Shown here one piece after another: positions 30,376 through 38,201 of a stretch of 47,026 nt of DNA; within the stretch, counting starts at the first letter, position 1; each line of letters opens with the position of its first letter. Origin of the DNA: JAVBQG01 sp031549185. Its GTDB lineage: Bacteria > Synergistota > Synergistia > Synergistales > Synergistaceae. The notes under the pieces were generated by a model. That model saw only the letters and a list, made by a program, of their open reading frames with translations. It was not told the origin of the DNA and searched no databases. A program made the translations under genes and the position numbers. The stretch is from positions 1 through 47,026 of the forward strand of contig JAVBQG010000019.1 in assembly GCA_031549185.1 (NCBI GenBank), given 5' to 3'.

Positions 30376-31125
30376 ATGAGTGAACACGCGCTTTGGAATG
30401 TTCTGCAAGATCTGCAATCCCCGAAGTACAAATGGATCGACCTGACCCACGCGTTCGGCGCCGACACCCCGCGCTGGCCCGGCTTCAAGCCGATGGGCAA
30501 CGAGGTGATCTTCGACTTCGACGCCGCGCCCATGAAGGTTCACCTCTTTACGTTCCCCGGCCAGTACGGCACGCACGTCGACGTGCCCGGGCACTTCACG
30601 GCGGGCATGCGCCTGCTCGACGAGATCGACGTCAAGGAGTTCGCCTACCCCCTCTGCGTGATCGACGTGCACGAGAAGGTCGCGCAGGACGACGACTACG
30701 CGCTGACGCTCGACGACGTGAAGGAGTTCGAGGCGAAGTACGGCCAGATCCCCGCGGGGGCCTTCGTCGCCATGCGGTCGGACTGGTCGAAGCGCTGGCC
30801 CGATCAGGAAAAGTGCCTCAACTGCGACGAGAACGGCACCTCGCGCTACCCCGGCTGGAGCATGGCGGCGCTGAAGTACCTCTTCGAGACGCGGGACATC
30901 GGTGCCGTCGGGCACGAGCCGTTCGACACCGATCCGCCGATCCTGGAGGAGCAAGCGCCTTTCAAGGGCGAGGACTACGTCCTCAAACAGGATAAATTTC
31001 AGATCGAGGTCATGACGAACCTCGACAAGGTGCCTCCCACGGGAGCGATCATCTTCTGCTCGTTCCCCAAAGCCAAGAATGCGACGGGTTTCCCCGCGCG
31101 CTGCTGGGCCGTCTGCCCGGCGTAA
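30376..31125 (+). CDS. Cyclase family protein (kynurenine formamidase-like), copy 2
   Basis: A 249-residue paralogue of the protein at 7781-8524. It has the metal motif YGTHVDVPGHF, FVAMRSDWSKRWP and IGAVGHEPFDTD. Compared with copy 1, several loops differ: GFKPMGNEVIFDFDAAPM replaces a PPLRAKDY-type segment, and there is a CLNCDENG stretch near residue 152. Substrates probably differ. Start ATG 30376 has AAAGGGG 8 bases upstream. The next genes on the strand encode a peroxidase-related protein, a dienoyl-CoA reductase-type enzyme and a branched-chain aminotransferase. Confidence 0.85.
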   Translation: MSEHALWNVLQDLQSPKYKWIDLTHAFGADTPRWPGFKPMGNEVIFDFDAAPMKVHLFTFPGQYGTHVDVPGHFTAGMRLLDEIDVKEFAYPLCVIDVHEKVAQDDDYALTLDDVKEFEAKYGQIPAGAFVAMRSDWSKRWPDQEKCLNCDENGTSRYPGWSMAALKYLFETRDIGAVGHEPFDTDPPILEEQAPFKGEDYVLKQDKFQIEVMTNLDKVPPTGAIIFCSFPKAKNATGFPARCWAVCPA

Positions 31126-31136
31126 TGTAGAATATG

Positions 31137-31261
31137 TAGGGGGCTGTGCTGTAACACTGTGGGGCGAACAACGTTCGCCCGCTGTCCCTAAAAGAATCGC
31201 GTTTCTTGGCGGGCGCACACTGTGCACCCCTACAAAAAACAGCATCATTGCACAGCCTCTA
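31137..31261. repeat. Inverted-repeat element E (MITE-like)
   Basis: The ends TAGGGGGCTGTGC (31137-31149) and GCACAGCCTCTA (31250-31261) are imperfect inverted repeats. Inside are two hairpins, GGGCGAACAACGTTCGCCC and GGGCGCACACTGTGCACCC. A related fragment lies at 11611-11632. It fills the gap between cyclase copy 2 and the peroxidase-related gene, which would otherwise be co-transcribed. Confidence 0.6.
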
Positions 31262-31285
31262 ATAACACGAAAGTTGGTGCCGCAA

Positions 31286-31882
31286 ATGAGCGACAAATAC
31301 CCGGAGCAGCTCTCGGCTTTACAGAAGCCGGACGAGGCGGAAATCCCCGCCGAGCTGCAGGAGTTGTTCGACAAGTACATCCGCTACCAGATGCAGCAGT
31401 GGGGGTTCATCAACAATCTCTTCAAGATCCTGCCGCTGAACCCGAGCCAGTACAAGGGCTTCCTCGACTTCAAGGCCTCCCTCTTCGGAAACGACGAGGC
31501 GTATCACCTGACCGACGTCGAGAAGGAGATGATGGGGCTCGTCGTCTCGTCGGCCAACGGCTGCGCCTACTGCCTGACCACGCACAGCGACGTCCTGCGC
31601 GGCCTCACGAAGAACCCGACCTGGGTCGACAAGCTGACGTACAACTACCGTTGCGCAGACTTGACGCCGCGGCAGCGGGCACTCTGCGACTACGCGAACT
31701 TCGTGACCGTCAACCCGCGCGACATCACGCCGAAGCTGGTCGACGACCTGCGCGCGGCGGGGTTGAACGACCACGAGATCCTGGAGGCGGCTTACGTGGC
31801 GGGCTTCTTCAACTATACGAACCGCTGGGTCGCCACCATCGACCCAACGCCGAACGACGGGCACTACTGCCACAACCGCTGA
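31286..31882 (+). CDS. Peroxidase-related protein, AhpD/carboxymuconolactone decarboxylase-like
   Basis: A 198-residue protein with the AhpD-type redox motif NGCAYCLTTH (CxxCxxxH) near residue 93 in an all-helical fold, plus LTPRQRALCDYA and EILEAAYVAGFFNYTNR. Members reduce peroxides through the Cys pair or act as thiol-dependent decarboxylase-like proteins. ATG 31286 is chosen; GTG 31277 is an in-frame alternative and neither has a strong ribosome-binding site. It lies just after element E and 13 bases before the next gene. Confidence 0.83.
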   Translation: MSDKYPEQLSALQKPDEAEIPAELQELFDKYIRYQMQQWGFINNLFKILPLNPSQYKGFLDFKASLFGNDEAYHLTDVEKEMMGLVVSSANGCAYCLTTHSDVLRGLTKNPTWVDKLTYNYRCADLTPRQRALCDYANFVTVNPRDITPKLVDDLRAAGLNDHEILEAAYVAGFFNYTNRWVATIDPTPNDGHYCHNR

Positions 31883-31895
31883 CCGGAGCGAAGCG

Positions 31896-33824
31896 ATGAC
31901 GAAATCTTTACCCAACCCTCTCTTCGAAACGAAAAAGATCCGCAATGTGACGATCCCCAACCGCCTCGTCGTCACGTCGATGGTGGGCAACTTCTGCGAT
32001 CCGCAGGGGCGCGCCACCGACCAGTTCGTAAAATACTTCGAGGCCAAGGCGCGCGGCGGCTACGGCCTCGTCATGTCGGAGGCGCTGGTCGTCTCCGAGG
32101 ACGGCAAGGGCTTCGTCGCCGAGGGCGGCATCTGGGACGACGCGCAGATCGAGGGCCTCGCCCGCATGACGGCGGCCGTCCACCGGTACGAGAGCAAGAC
32201 CTTCGCCCAGCTGATCCACGCCGGACGGCAGACGCTGCAGAAGTGGAACAACGGGCACCAACCCATCGCCCCGTCGCCCCTGGCATGCCCCGTGCGCAAG
32301 GAGGTGCCGCGCGAAATGACCGCCGCGGACGTCGCGCGCGCCATCGCCGACTTCGCCGCCGCCGCCGTCCGCGCGAAGAAGGCCGGCTTCGACGGTGTCG
32401 AGATCCACGCGGGGCACGGCTACCTGGTGGCCCAGTTCCTGTCGAGCTACGCCAACAAGCGCGTGGACGCGTACGGCGGCCCGCTGGCCGGGCGCATGCG
32501 TTTCCTGCTCGACATCGTGGCGGCCGTCCGCGAGGCCGTGGGCGACTTTCCGCTCGGCGTCCGCATCTCCGCCGAGGAGCACATGCCCGGCGGACGCAAC
32601 ATCGAGGACACCAAGGCCATCGCGATCGCGCTGGAGCGCGCCGGCGTCGACTACCTCAACGTCTCCAACGGCACCTACGGCGACGGCGGCACGACGCCGC
32701 CGATGCACGGCCCGCACGCCTGGAAGGTGAACAACGCCGAGCAGGTCAAAAAGGTCGTCGCGATCCCCGTGATCACGGCGGCACGCATCAACGACCCGCT
32801 GTTGGCCGAGAGCGTGCTGCTCTCCGGCAAGGCCGACTTCGTGGCGATGACACGCGCATCCCTCGCCCAGCCGGAACTGCCGAACCAGACGAAGAGGGGC
32901 GAGCCCTCTCGGCTCTGCATCGGCTGTATGCAGGGCTGCTACGACCGCATGCAGAGCGGCGACCCGATCACCTGCCTCGTCAACCCCAACTGCGGCTACG
33001 AGTACCTCGACGACCTGAGTCCGTTGAAGACGCCAAAACGCGTCGTGGTGGTCGGCGGCGGTCCGGCGGGCATCGAGGCCGCAAGAGCTGCCGCGACCAC
33101 CGGCAATTGCGTAACGCTCCACGAGGCGAACGACTATCTCGGCGGCAACTTCGTGCTCGCCGCCTACGCGCCCGGCAAGGGCGAGTTCACCTGCTACCCC
33201 GCCTGGGCCGTCGGAGAGCTCGCGCGCCTCGGCGTCGAGGTCCGCATGGGCGAGCGCGCCACCGCCGAGGCGATCCGCGCGCAGAACCCCGACCTGGTCG
33301 TGATCGCCACCGGCGGCACGCCGATCAAACCCCGCATCCCCGGGGCCGACGGCCCGAACGTCGCCACAGCCTCGCAGGTCCTGCGAGGCGAAGCCACCTG
33401 CGGCGACCGCGTGGTCGTCTGCGGCGGCGGGCAGGTCGGCGCGGAGACGGCGGTTTTCCTCGGCATCACCGGCAAGAAGGTCACGGTGATCGAGCAGCTG
33501 CCGACCATCGCCAGCGGCGAGAGCCCGGCGGTGCTGCCCTTCCTGATGGGACAGATCGCCGCCTACAAGGTGAACGTCAAGACCGGGTGCAAAATTACCT
33601 GCATCGGCGAGGAGTGCGTGACCTACGAGGAAGAGGGGAGCGAGCGCTTCCTCCCCTGCGACACGGTCGTGCTCGCCTTCGGCTTCCGTCCGGAGGCGGC
33701 GCTCGCGTCGGAGCTGGGCGATTTGCCGTGCAAAGTCATCACGGTCGGCGATGCCGTGGAGGTAAAGAACGCCCTCACTGCGACCCGCGACGGCTTCGCG
33801 AAGACACTGGCGGCGATGCGATAG
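31896..33824 (+). CDS. NADH:flavin oxidoreductase / 2,4-dienoyl-CoA reductase-type enzyme (OYE fusion)
   Basis: A 642-residue three-domain flavoenzyme. The N-terminal Old Yellow Enzyme barrel (about 1-330) has PLFETKKIRNVTIPNRLV and DGVEIHAGHGYLVAQFLS. A [4Fe-4S] segment RLCIGCMQGCYDR with a further Cys in ITCLVNPNCG follows. The C-terminal NAD(P)/FAD domain has RVVVVGGGPAGIEAARAA and a second dinucleotide fold (DRVVVCGGGQVGAETAVFLG). Length and domain order match 2,4-dienoyl-CoA reductase (FadH) and 2-enoate reductases, which reduce C=C bonds of enoates in anaerobes. GGAG is upstream of the ATG. Whether it acts on enoates, dienoyl-CoA or an aromatic-derived acid is not shown by sequence. Confidence 0.9.
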   Translation: MTKSLPNPLFETKKIRNVTIPNRLVVTSMVGNFCDPQGRATDQFVKYFEAKARGGYGLVMSEALVVSEDGKGFVAEGGIWDDAQIEGLARMTAAVHRYESKTFAQLIHAGRQTLQKWNNGHQPIAPSPLACPVRKEVPREMTAADVARAIADFAAAAVRAKKAGFDGVEIHAGHGYLVAQFLSSYANKRVDAYGGPLAGRMRFLLDIVAAVREAVGDFPLGVRISAEEHMPGGRNIEDTKAIAIALERAGVDYLNVSNGTYGDGGTTPPMHGPHAWKVNNAEQVKKVVAIPVITAARINDPLLAESVLLSGKADFVAMTRASLAQPELPNQTKRGEPSRLCIGCMQGCYDRMQSGDPITCLVNPNCGYEYLDDLSPLKTPKRVVVVGGGPAGIEAARAAATTGNCVTLHEANDYLGGNFVLAAYAPGKGEFTCYPAWAVGELARLGVEVRMGERATAEAIRAQNPDLVVIATGGTPIKPRIPGADGPNVATASQVLRGEATCGDRVVVCGGGQVGAETAVFLGITGKKVTVIEQLPTIASGESPAVLPFLMGQIAAYKVNVKTGCKITCIGEECVTYEEEGSERFLPCDTVVLAFGFRPEAALASELGDLPCKVITVGDAVEVKNALTATRDGFAKTLAAMR

Positions 33825-33834
33825 CTGTAAAGAA

Positions 33835-34042
33835 CTCCCTCCGTCAGCGCTTCGCGCTGCCACCTCCCTCGGAGAGGGAGGCAAAAGACACCTGGGTAGC
33901 GCCGGGTTGTCATATCGGAGATCGTTATGTTTTCGGTTTTTCTATAATGGGACACAGTCCCCGAAAGAAAATTTCGCGCTAAAATGGGCGTCTCCTGCCT
34001 CCCTCTCCGAGGGAGGTGGCAGCCGAAGGCTGACGGAGGGAG
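33835..34042. repeat. Inverted-repeat element D (MITE-like), with a possible promoter inside
   Basis: Terminal CTCCCTCCGTCAG (33835-33847) is the perfect reverse complement of 34030-34042. An inner 27-bp arm (33856-33882) is the perfect reverse complement of 33997-34023. A TATAAT at 33943-33948 in the centre faces the aminotransferase gene that starts 23 bp after the element. No good -35 box is seen. Confidence 0.65.
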
Positions 34043-34064
34043 CCGCTTTTGAGGAGGTCATCAC

Positions 34065-35138
34065 ATGGAGGCAATCAAGTTCGAGCGCACGCAACATCCC
34101 AAACCGAAGCCGGCGGACGAGAATAACCTGCCGTTCGGCACCATCTTCACCGACCACATGTTTATGATGGACTACAAGGCGGGGAAGGGCTGGCACGATC
34201 CGCGCATCGTCCCCTACGGCCCGATCCCGATGGACCCGGCCAGCACGGGCCTACACTACGGGCAGTTGATCTTCGAGGGGCTCAAGGCCTACCGCACGAA
34301 GGACGGCAGGGTCGTGATGTTCCGCCCCGACAAGAACATGGAGCGCATGAACAACAGCTGCGAACGCATGTGCATTCCACCGATCGACGCGGCGGCCACC
34401 GTCGAGGCCATCGCGAAGCTCGTGTCGGAGGAGAGGGACTGGATCCCGGCCGCCGAGGGCACCTCGCTCTACATCCGCCCCTTCATCGTGGCGACGAGCC
34501 CCTTCCTCGCCGTCCATCCGGCGGACCAGTACAAATTCATGACGATCCTCAGCCCCGTAGGGCCGTACTACAAGGGCGGCCTCGCACCGGTGCGCATCTA
34601 TGTGGAGCATGATTACGTCCGCGCAGTCAAGGGCGGCACGGGTTTCGCCAAATGCGCGGGCAACTACGCCGCCTCGATGCGCTCGCAGGAGGAGGCCGAC
34701 AAACAGGGCTACGCACAGGTGCTCTGGCTCGACGGCGTGGAGCGCAAATACATCGAGGAGGTCGGCGCGATGAACGTCTTCTTCGTGATCGGCGACGAGA
34801 TCGTGACGCCCGCCCTCAACGGCAGCATCCTCCCCGGCATCACGCGCGACAGCGCCCTGCGGGTGTTGCGCGGCTGGAACCTCAAGGTCTCCGAGCGCCA
34901 GCTCGCGATCGACGAGCTGGTGGAGGCGTACAAGGGCGGCAAACTTCGCGAGGCCTTCGGCGCGGGGACCGCGGCTGTCATCTCCCCCATCGGCGAACTC
35001 AAGTACGGCGACGTGGTGATGAACATCGGCGGCGGACAGATCGGCGAGGTATCGCAGAAGCTCTACGACGAAATCACCGGCATCCAGCGCTGCGAACGCC
35101 CCGACCGCTACGGCTGGGTGTACGAGGTGAAGGGGTAG
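34065..35138 (+). CDS. ilvE: Branched-chain amino acid aminotransferase
   Basis: A 357-residue fold-type IV PLP aminotransferase. Motifs of the large BCAT subgroup: GLHYGQLIFEGLKAYRT, GTSLYIRPFIVAT, the PLP Lys in FAKCAGNYAAS, YAQVLWLDG followed by EEVGAMNVFF, ITRDSALRV, and FGAGTAAVISPIG. It interconverts branched-chain amino acids and 2-oxoacids with 2-oxoglutarate. It follows the OYE-type gene after element D and probably has its own promoter inside that element. In amino acid-fermenting anaerobes it could serve catabolism as well as synthesis. Confidence 0.92.
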   Translation: MEAIKFERTQHPKPKPADENNLPFGTIFTDHMFMMDYKAGKGWHDPRIVPYGPIPMDPASTGLHYGQLIFEGLKAYRTKDGRVVMFRPDKNMERMNNSCERMCIPPIDAAATVEAIAKLVSEERDWIPAAEGTSLYIRPFIVATSPFLAVHPADQYKFMTILSPVGPYYKGGLAPVRIYVEHDYVRAVKGGTGFAKCAGNYAASMRSQEEADKQGYAQVLWLDGVERKYIEEVGAMNVFFVIGDEIVTPALNGSILPGITRDSALRVLRGWNLKVSERQLAIDELVEAYKGGKLREAFGAGTAAVISPIGELKYGDVVMNIGGGQIGEVSQKLYDEITGIQRCERPDRYGWVYEVKG

Positions 35139-35152
35139 GTTTTCCGAGAAGA

Positions 35153-35185
35153 GCGTGGGGGTGAATCCTTGAACCGCCCCCACGC
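35153..35185 (+). terminator. Hairpin after ilvE
   Basis: GCGTGGGGG (35153-35161) pairs with CCCCCACGC (35177-35185), a 9-bp stem starting 14 bases after the ilvE stop. It is followed by ATTGGTTCC, so there is no strong T-run. Confidence 0.5.
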
Positions 35186-35400
35186 ATTGGTTCCTTGCTG
35201 GAAACCCGATCAGATTTTTATCCTTGCAACTCGGCAACCGCGTCTCTGTATGTTTACATTGGTCAAATTGACAGATAATTTTAGAATTGGAAAATCGACA
35301 TTATGCCGATGAATCGCTTGATCGGTAATATTACGGATTTTTAGAGATCATCAGAGAGAGCGGGGCCTCCGTGCATCGATCCTACATTTGTCATCACAGT
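35186..35400. other. AT-rich gap between convergent ilvE and tolC
   Basis: About 215 bp without a reading frame of note. It is clearly more AT-rich than the genes on either side. I see no convincing promoter, RNA gene or repeat and no clear terminator for the convergent tolC gene. Confidence 0.4.
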
Positions 35401-36777
35401 CTATTTTTCCACCTCGCCCATGACCTCGCGGCTTCTTGCGCCGCCCTGGAACAACCCCTCCGGCGGCAGGTCGTCTCCCATGGCGAAGACGAGGTTCGCC
35501 TGCGCGATGGCGATATCGTACACGGCGCCCACGTACTCCAGGCGGCTGTCGATAAGGGACATGCGGGAGTCGAGGACGTCGAGGTTGGTGCTCATCTGGG
35601 CTTCGTAGCGTTTCATCGTCCGGCGATAGTCTTCTTCGGCTTTTTTCGCCTGGTTCTCGGCGACGGTCAGCCGCAAAAGCGCCGAGCGAAGGTTCTCCTC
35701 GGTCGTTGCGACCTCCAGCTCGACCTGTGCCGTCAAATCGTCGAGCTGATAGAGCAGTTCGCGCGCCGATGCTTTGACCCGGGATACTTGCGACGCGGTC
35801 TTGCCGCTGTCGTAAAGCGTCCATTGCAGATTCAACGCCACATACCAGTCGTCGTTGTTGTCGGGGAAGAAACTGTTATCGGTCTTTCCCGTCTGCCCGC
35901 TCAATTGGACGCGAGGGAGAGATTCGCCGGCCGCCGATCTGGCAAGCTCGTCCGCGCGTTTCTTGTAATACACATATGTTTTCAGCTCGGGACGCTGAGA
36001 GAGCGCTTTATCCGGCGGGTTTTCAGGTACCTTGTACCGAGGCGGTTTCAGCTCGAACATACGGTCGCCCGGCACCGGCTTCAAAACCTCCGATCGGGAG
36101 AGCGTTGCCCCCACGGCGCGTTCCAGCGTGCGCCAGCTCACTTCGAGAACGTTGGCTGCTCGAATCTGGTCCAGCTCCCCCTGCGATACGGAGACCTGCA
36201 CACGAAGGACATCGCCCATCGGCACAAGACCGCCGCGAAATAGGGCCTCCGTTTGGCGCAAGTGTTCCTGCGACAACTCGTGGGCCTCTGTTCGAACCTG
36301 AAGCAGGGCGAGCGAACGGAGAACTTCGTAATAATAGGTTTTGACCGAGTTCATGACATTCTGATAGGATCGCGCCGCTTCCGTTCTCGTGCCCGCCAGG
36401 GCAAATTCGCTGGCGCGTTTGTTTGCTACGAGGGAGCCGCCGGCGTAGATGGTCTGAAGGAAAGATAGCGTCGCCGTATAGGAGTTGCGGTAACTTGTCG
36501 AAAGATCCTCACTGAGCGGACCGTCTTTATTCCACTGCGCACCAAGCCCTCCGACGAGGCGAGGACCTATCTCTGCCGCAGCGCCGCGCACATCCGCCCG
36601 CGACTGGTTGACGCGCTCGACCGCCGCTCCGATCGTCGGATTTTTGTGGGCGGCGGTATCGAGGATCTTCGCAAGCGTAGGGTCGCCGAAATCGACGGCC
36701 TTTGCCATGCCCGCGGCGGATAAAAAAAACAACACAGCCAGAACTATTTTTCCTGCTTCCCTCCAAATGCCGCGCAT
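35401..36777 (-). CDS. TolC family outer membrane channel of the type I secretion system
   Basis: A 458-residue outer membrane efflux protein. It has a signal peptide (GKIVLAVLFFLSAAGMAKA), then two TolC repeats rich in long helices. The first has NPTIGAAVERVNQSRADVRG and SFLQTIYAGGSLVANK; the second has QWTLYDSGKTASQVSR and LDSRMSLIDSRLEYVGAVYD. Length and the internal duplication fit TolC/PrtF-type channels. ATG 36777 is 8 bases after AGGGAG and is preferred to ATG 36783, which overlaps the hlyD stop as ATGA. Last gene of hlyB-hlyD-tolC. Confidence 0.9.
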   Translation of the reverse strand: MRGIWREAGKIVLAVLFFLSAAGMAKAVDFGDPTLAKILDTAAHKNPTIGAAVERVNQSRADVRGAAAEIGPRLVGGLGAQWNKDGPLSEDLSTSYRNSYTATLSFLQTIYAGGSLVANKRASEFALAGTRTEAARSYQNVMNSVKTYYYEVLRSLALLQVRTEAHELSQEHLRQTEALFRGGLVPMGDVLRVQVSVSQGELDQIRAANVLEVSWRTLERAVGATLSRSEVLKPVPGDRMFELKPPRYKVPENPPDKALSQRPELKTYVYYKKRADELARSAAGESLPRVQLSGQTGKTDNSFFPDNNDDWYVALNLQWTLYDSGKTASQVSRVKASARELLYQLDDLTAQVELEVATTEENLRSALLRLTVAENQAKKAEEDYRRTMKRYEAQMSTNLDVLDSRMSLIDSRLEYVGAVYDIAIAQANLVFAMGDDLPPEGLFQGGARSREVMGEVEK

Positions 36778-36779
36778 CC

Positions 36780-38198
36780 TCATCGCTCCCTGAACGCCTC
36801 GTTTACGTACGTCTTGAACGTATCGAGGAAGAACTCGATAATCCGCTTCCGCCGGATCTTGATCTCCCCGGTCACCGCCATGCCGGGCATGAGAGGTACT
36901 TTTTTGTCCTGTACGATGTAATAATCGCGAGAGGTTTCCAGAAATGCCTGATAGATCAAGCCTCGCTTTTCGTCCTCCTTGGCCTCCGTGGCGACGGACT
37001 TCACGATGGCATCCAGCGTGCCGTATTTCTGGAAACCGAAGGTCTCGACCTTGATCTCTGCCGGTTGCCCCGCGTGGACGAAGCCGATGTCGCGGTTCTC
37101 CAGCCACACCTCGTACTCGATGCCGCCGCCCTCGGGGACGATCAGCATGAGGGGCTGGGCGGGCGTCAGGATCGCCCCGATCGTGTGGATCTCCAGCTGC
37201 TGCACGACGCCGTCTATGGGGGCAAGGATCCGGCTCAAGCGGTTTTTCTCCTCCGCCTTGATCAGCTCCTCTTCGACTGCCTGAAGCTGCTTCCGGTCGT
37301 CGACGATGCGCGCGGAGATCTCGCTGTACCACTCGCTCTCGGTGCGCCGAAGCTCCATCTCGGTCTCCGCCACCGTGTGGCGGTTGCGGGCGACCTCCGC
37401 CTCCTGCGCCTCGAAGTCCTGCCGCATCTCGATCTCCTGGCGCAAATAGTTCTGGGCCTCGAAGAGCGACACGGTGCCGTCCTTGGCCAGCTCCTCCGTG
37501 CGTTTTCTCTGCTCGGAGACGATGGGCAAAATTTTCGCGTACTTCTCGTGCTGCTTGCTGGCGGTGGAGAGGGCGGATTTCGCCATATTGACCTGCTGCC
37601 GGAGGGCGTCCGTTTTGGCGCGGAACTCCAACAGCCGCGTGCGGGTCAGCTGCTTTTGGTGGTGAATCTCCTCCTCCGTGCCGACGCCGGAGGGGGGAAC
37701 GAATGTCTTGTCCTCCCGCTCTGCATAGAGCCTCGCCAAGTCGAGGAGGAAAAAATCCCGCTCCTTGCGCAGGCGTTTCATGTCGGCCTCGGTGACCACC
37801 GTGTCGAGCTCGATCAGGACGTCTCCTTCCTTCACGATCGTGCCGTTCGCCACGTTGAGCTTCCTCACGATGCCCTTGTCCTCCGCCTGCACCACCTTCG
37901 TGTAACCGGAAGGAATTACCTTGCCGGGCGCGACGGCAACCTCGTCGACGTGGCCGAGGATCGACCAGGCGAGCGCGATAACGAAGAAAGAGATGATGAT
38001 CCAGAGCAACGCCCGCCCGATCGGGGAAGGCGGGCTCTCCACGATCTCCAGCGCGGCGGGCAGGAACTCGAGCTCCGCGCTGTTCCACTCGCTCTTTCCC
38101 TTCTTCGTGGACTTCGGTTTCGGTTTGCCTGGCTTCGAAGGGCTGGCGGGGAGATTATTCTGCTCCGGGGCGTCCGGCCGGTTCTGCTCTTCCGGCAT
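36780..38198 (-). CDS. hlyD: HlyD family type I secretion periplasmic adaptor
   Basis: A 472-residue membrane fusion protein. It has a cytoplasmic N-terminus rich in Pro, Lys and Ser, one membrane helix near residues 62-80 (IGRALLWIIISFFVIALAWS), the lipoyl half-motif APGKVIPSGYTKVVQAEDKG, a long coiled coil (about 130-320) and the second lipoyl/beta-barrel part (RILAPIDGVVQQLEIHTIGA). The C-terminal MPGMAVTGEIKIRRKRIIEF motif is the HlyD-family signature. It joins HlyB to TolC. It starts 3 bases after the hlyB stop with GAGGGGG before the ATG. Confidence 0.93.
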   Translation of the reverse strand: MPEEQNRPDAPEQNNLPASPSKPGKPKPKSTKKGKSEWNSAELEFLPAALEIVESPPSPIGRALLWIIISFFVIALAWSILGHVDEVAVAPGKVIPSGYTKVVQAEDKGIVRKLNVANGTIVKEGDVLIELDTVVTEADMKRLRKERDFFLLDLARLYAEREDKTFVPPSGVGTEEEIHHQKQLTRTRLLEFRAKTDALRQQVNMAKSALSTASKQHEKYAKILPIVSEQRKRTEELAKDGTVSLFEAQNYLRQEIEMRQDFEAQEAEVARNRHTVAETEMELRRTESEWYSEISARIVDDRKQLQAVEEELIKAEEKNRLSRILAPIDGVVQQLEIHTIGAILTPAQPLMLIVPEGGGIEYEVWLENRDIGFVHAGQPAEIKVETFGFQKYGTLDAIVKSVATEAKEDEKRGLIYQAFLETSRDYYIVQDKKVPLMPGMAVTGEIKIRRKRIIEFFLDTFKTYVNEAFRER

Positions 38199-38201
38199 CG
38201 G

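Noticed and set aside
31908..33884. Minus-strand open frame of about 660 codons
   Set aside because: It is antisense to the dienoyl-CoA reductase-type gene and has no recognisable motif.
35186..35400. Possible RNA gene or riboswitch in the AT-rich gap
   Set aside because: No tRNA-like cloverleaf, conserved riboswitch core or convincing long stem was found by eye.
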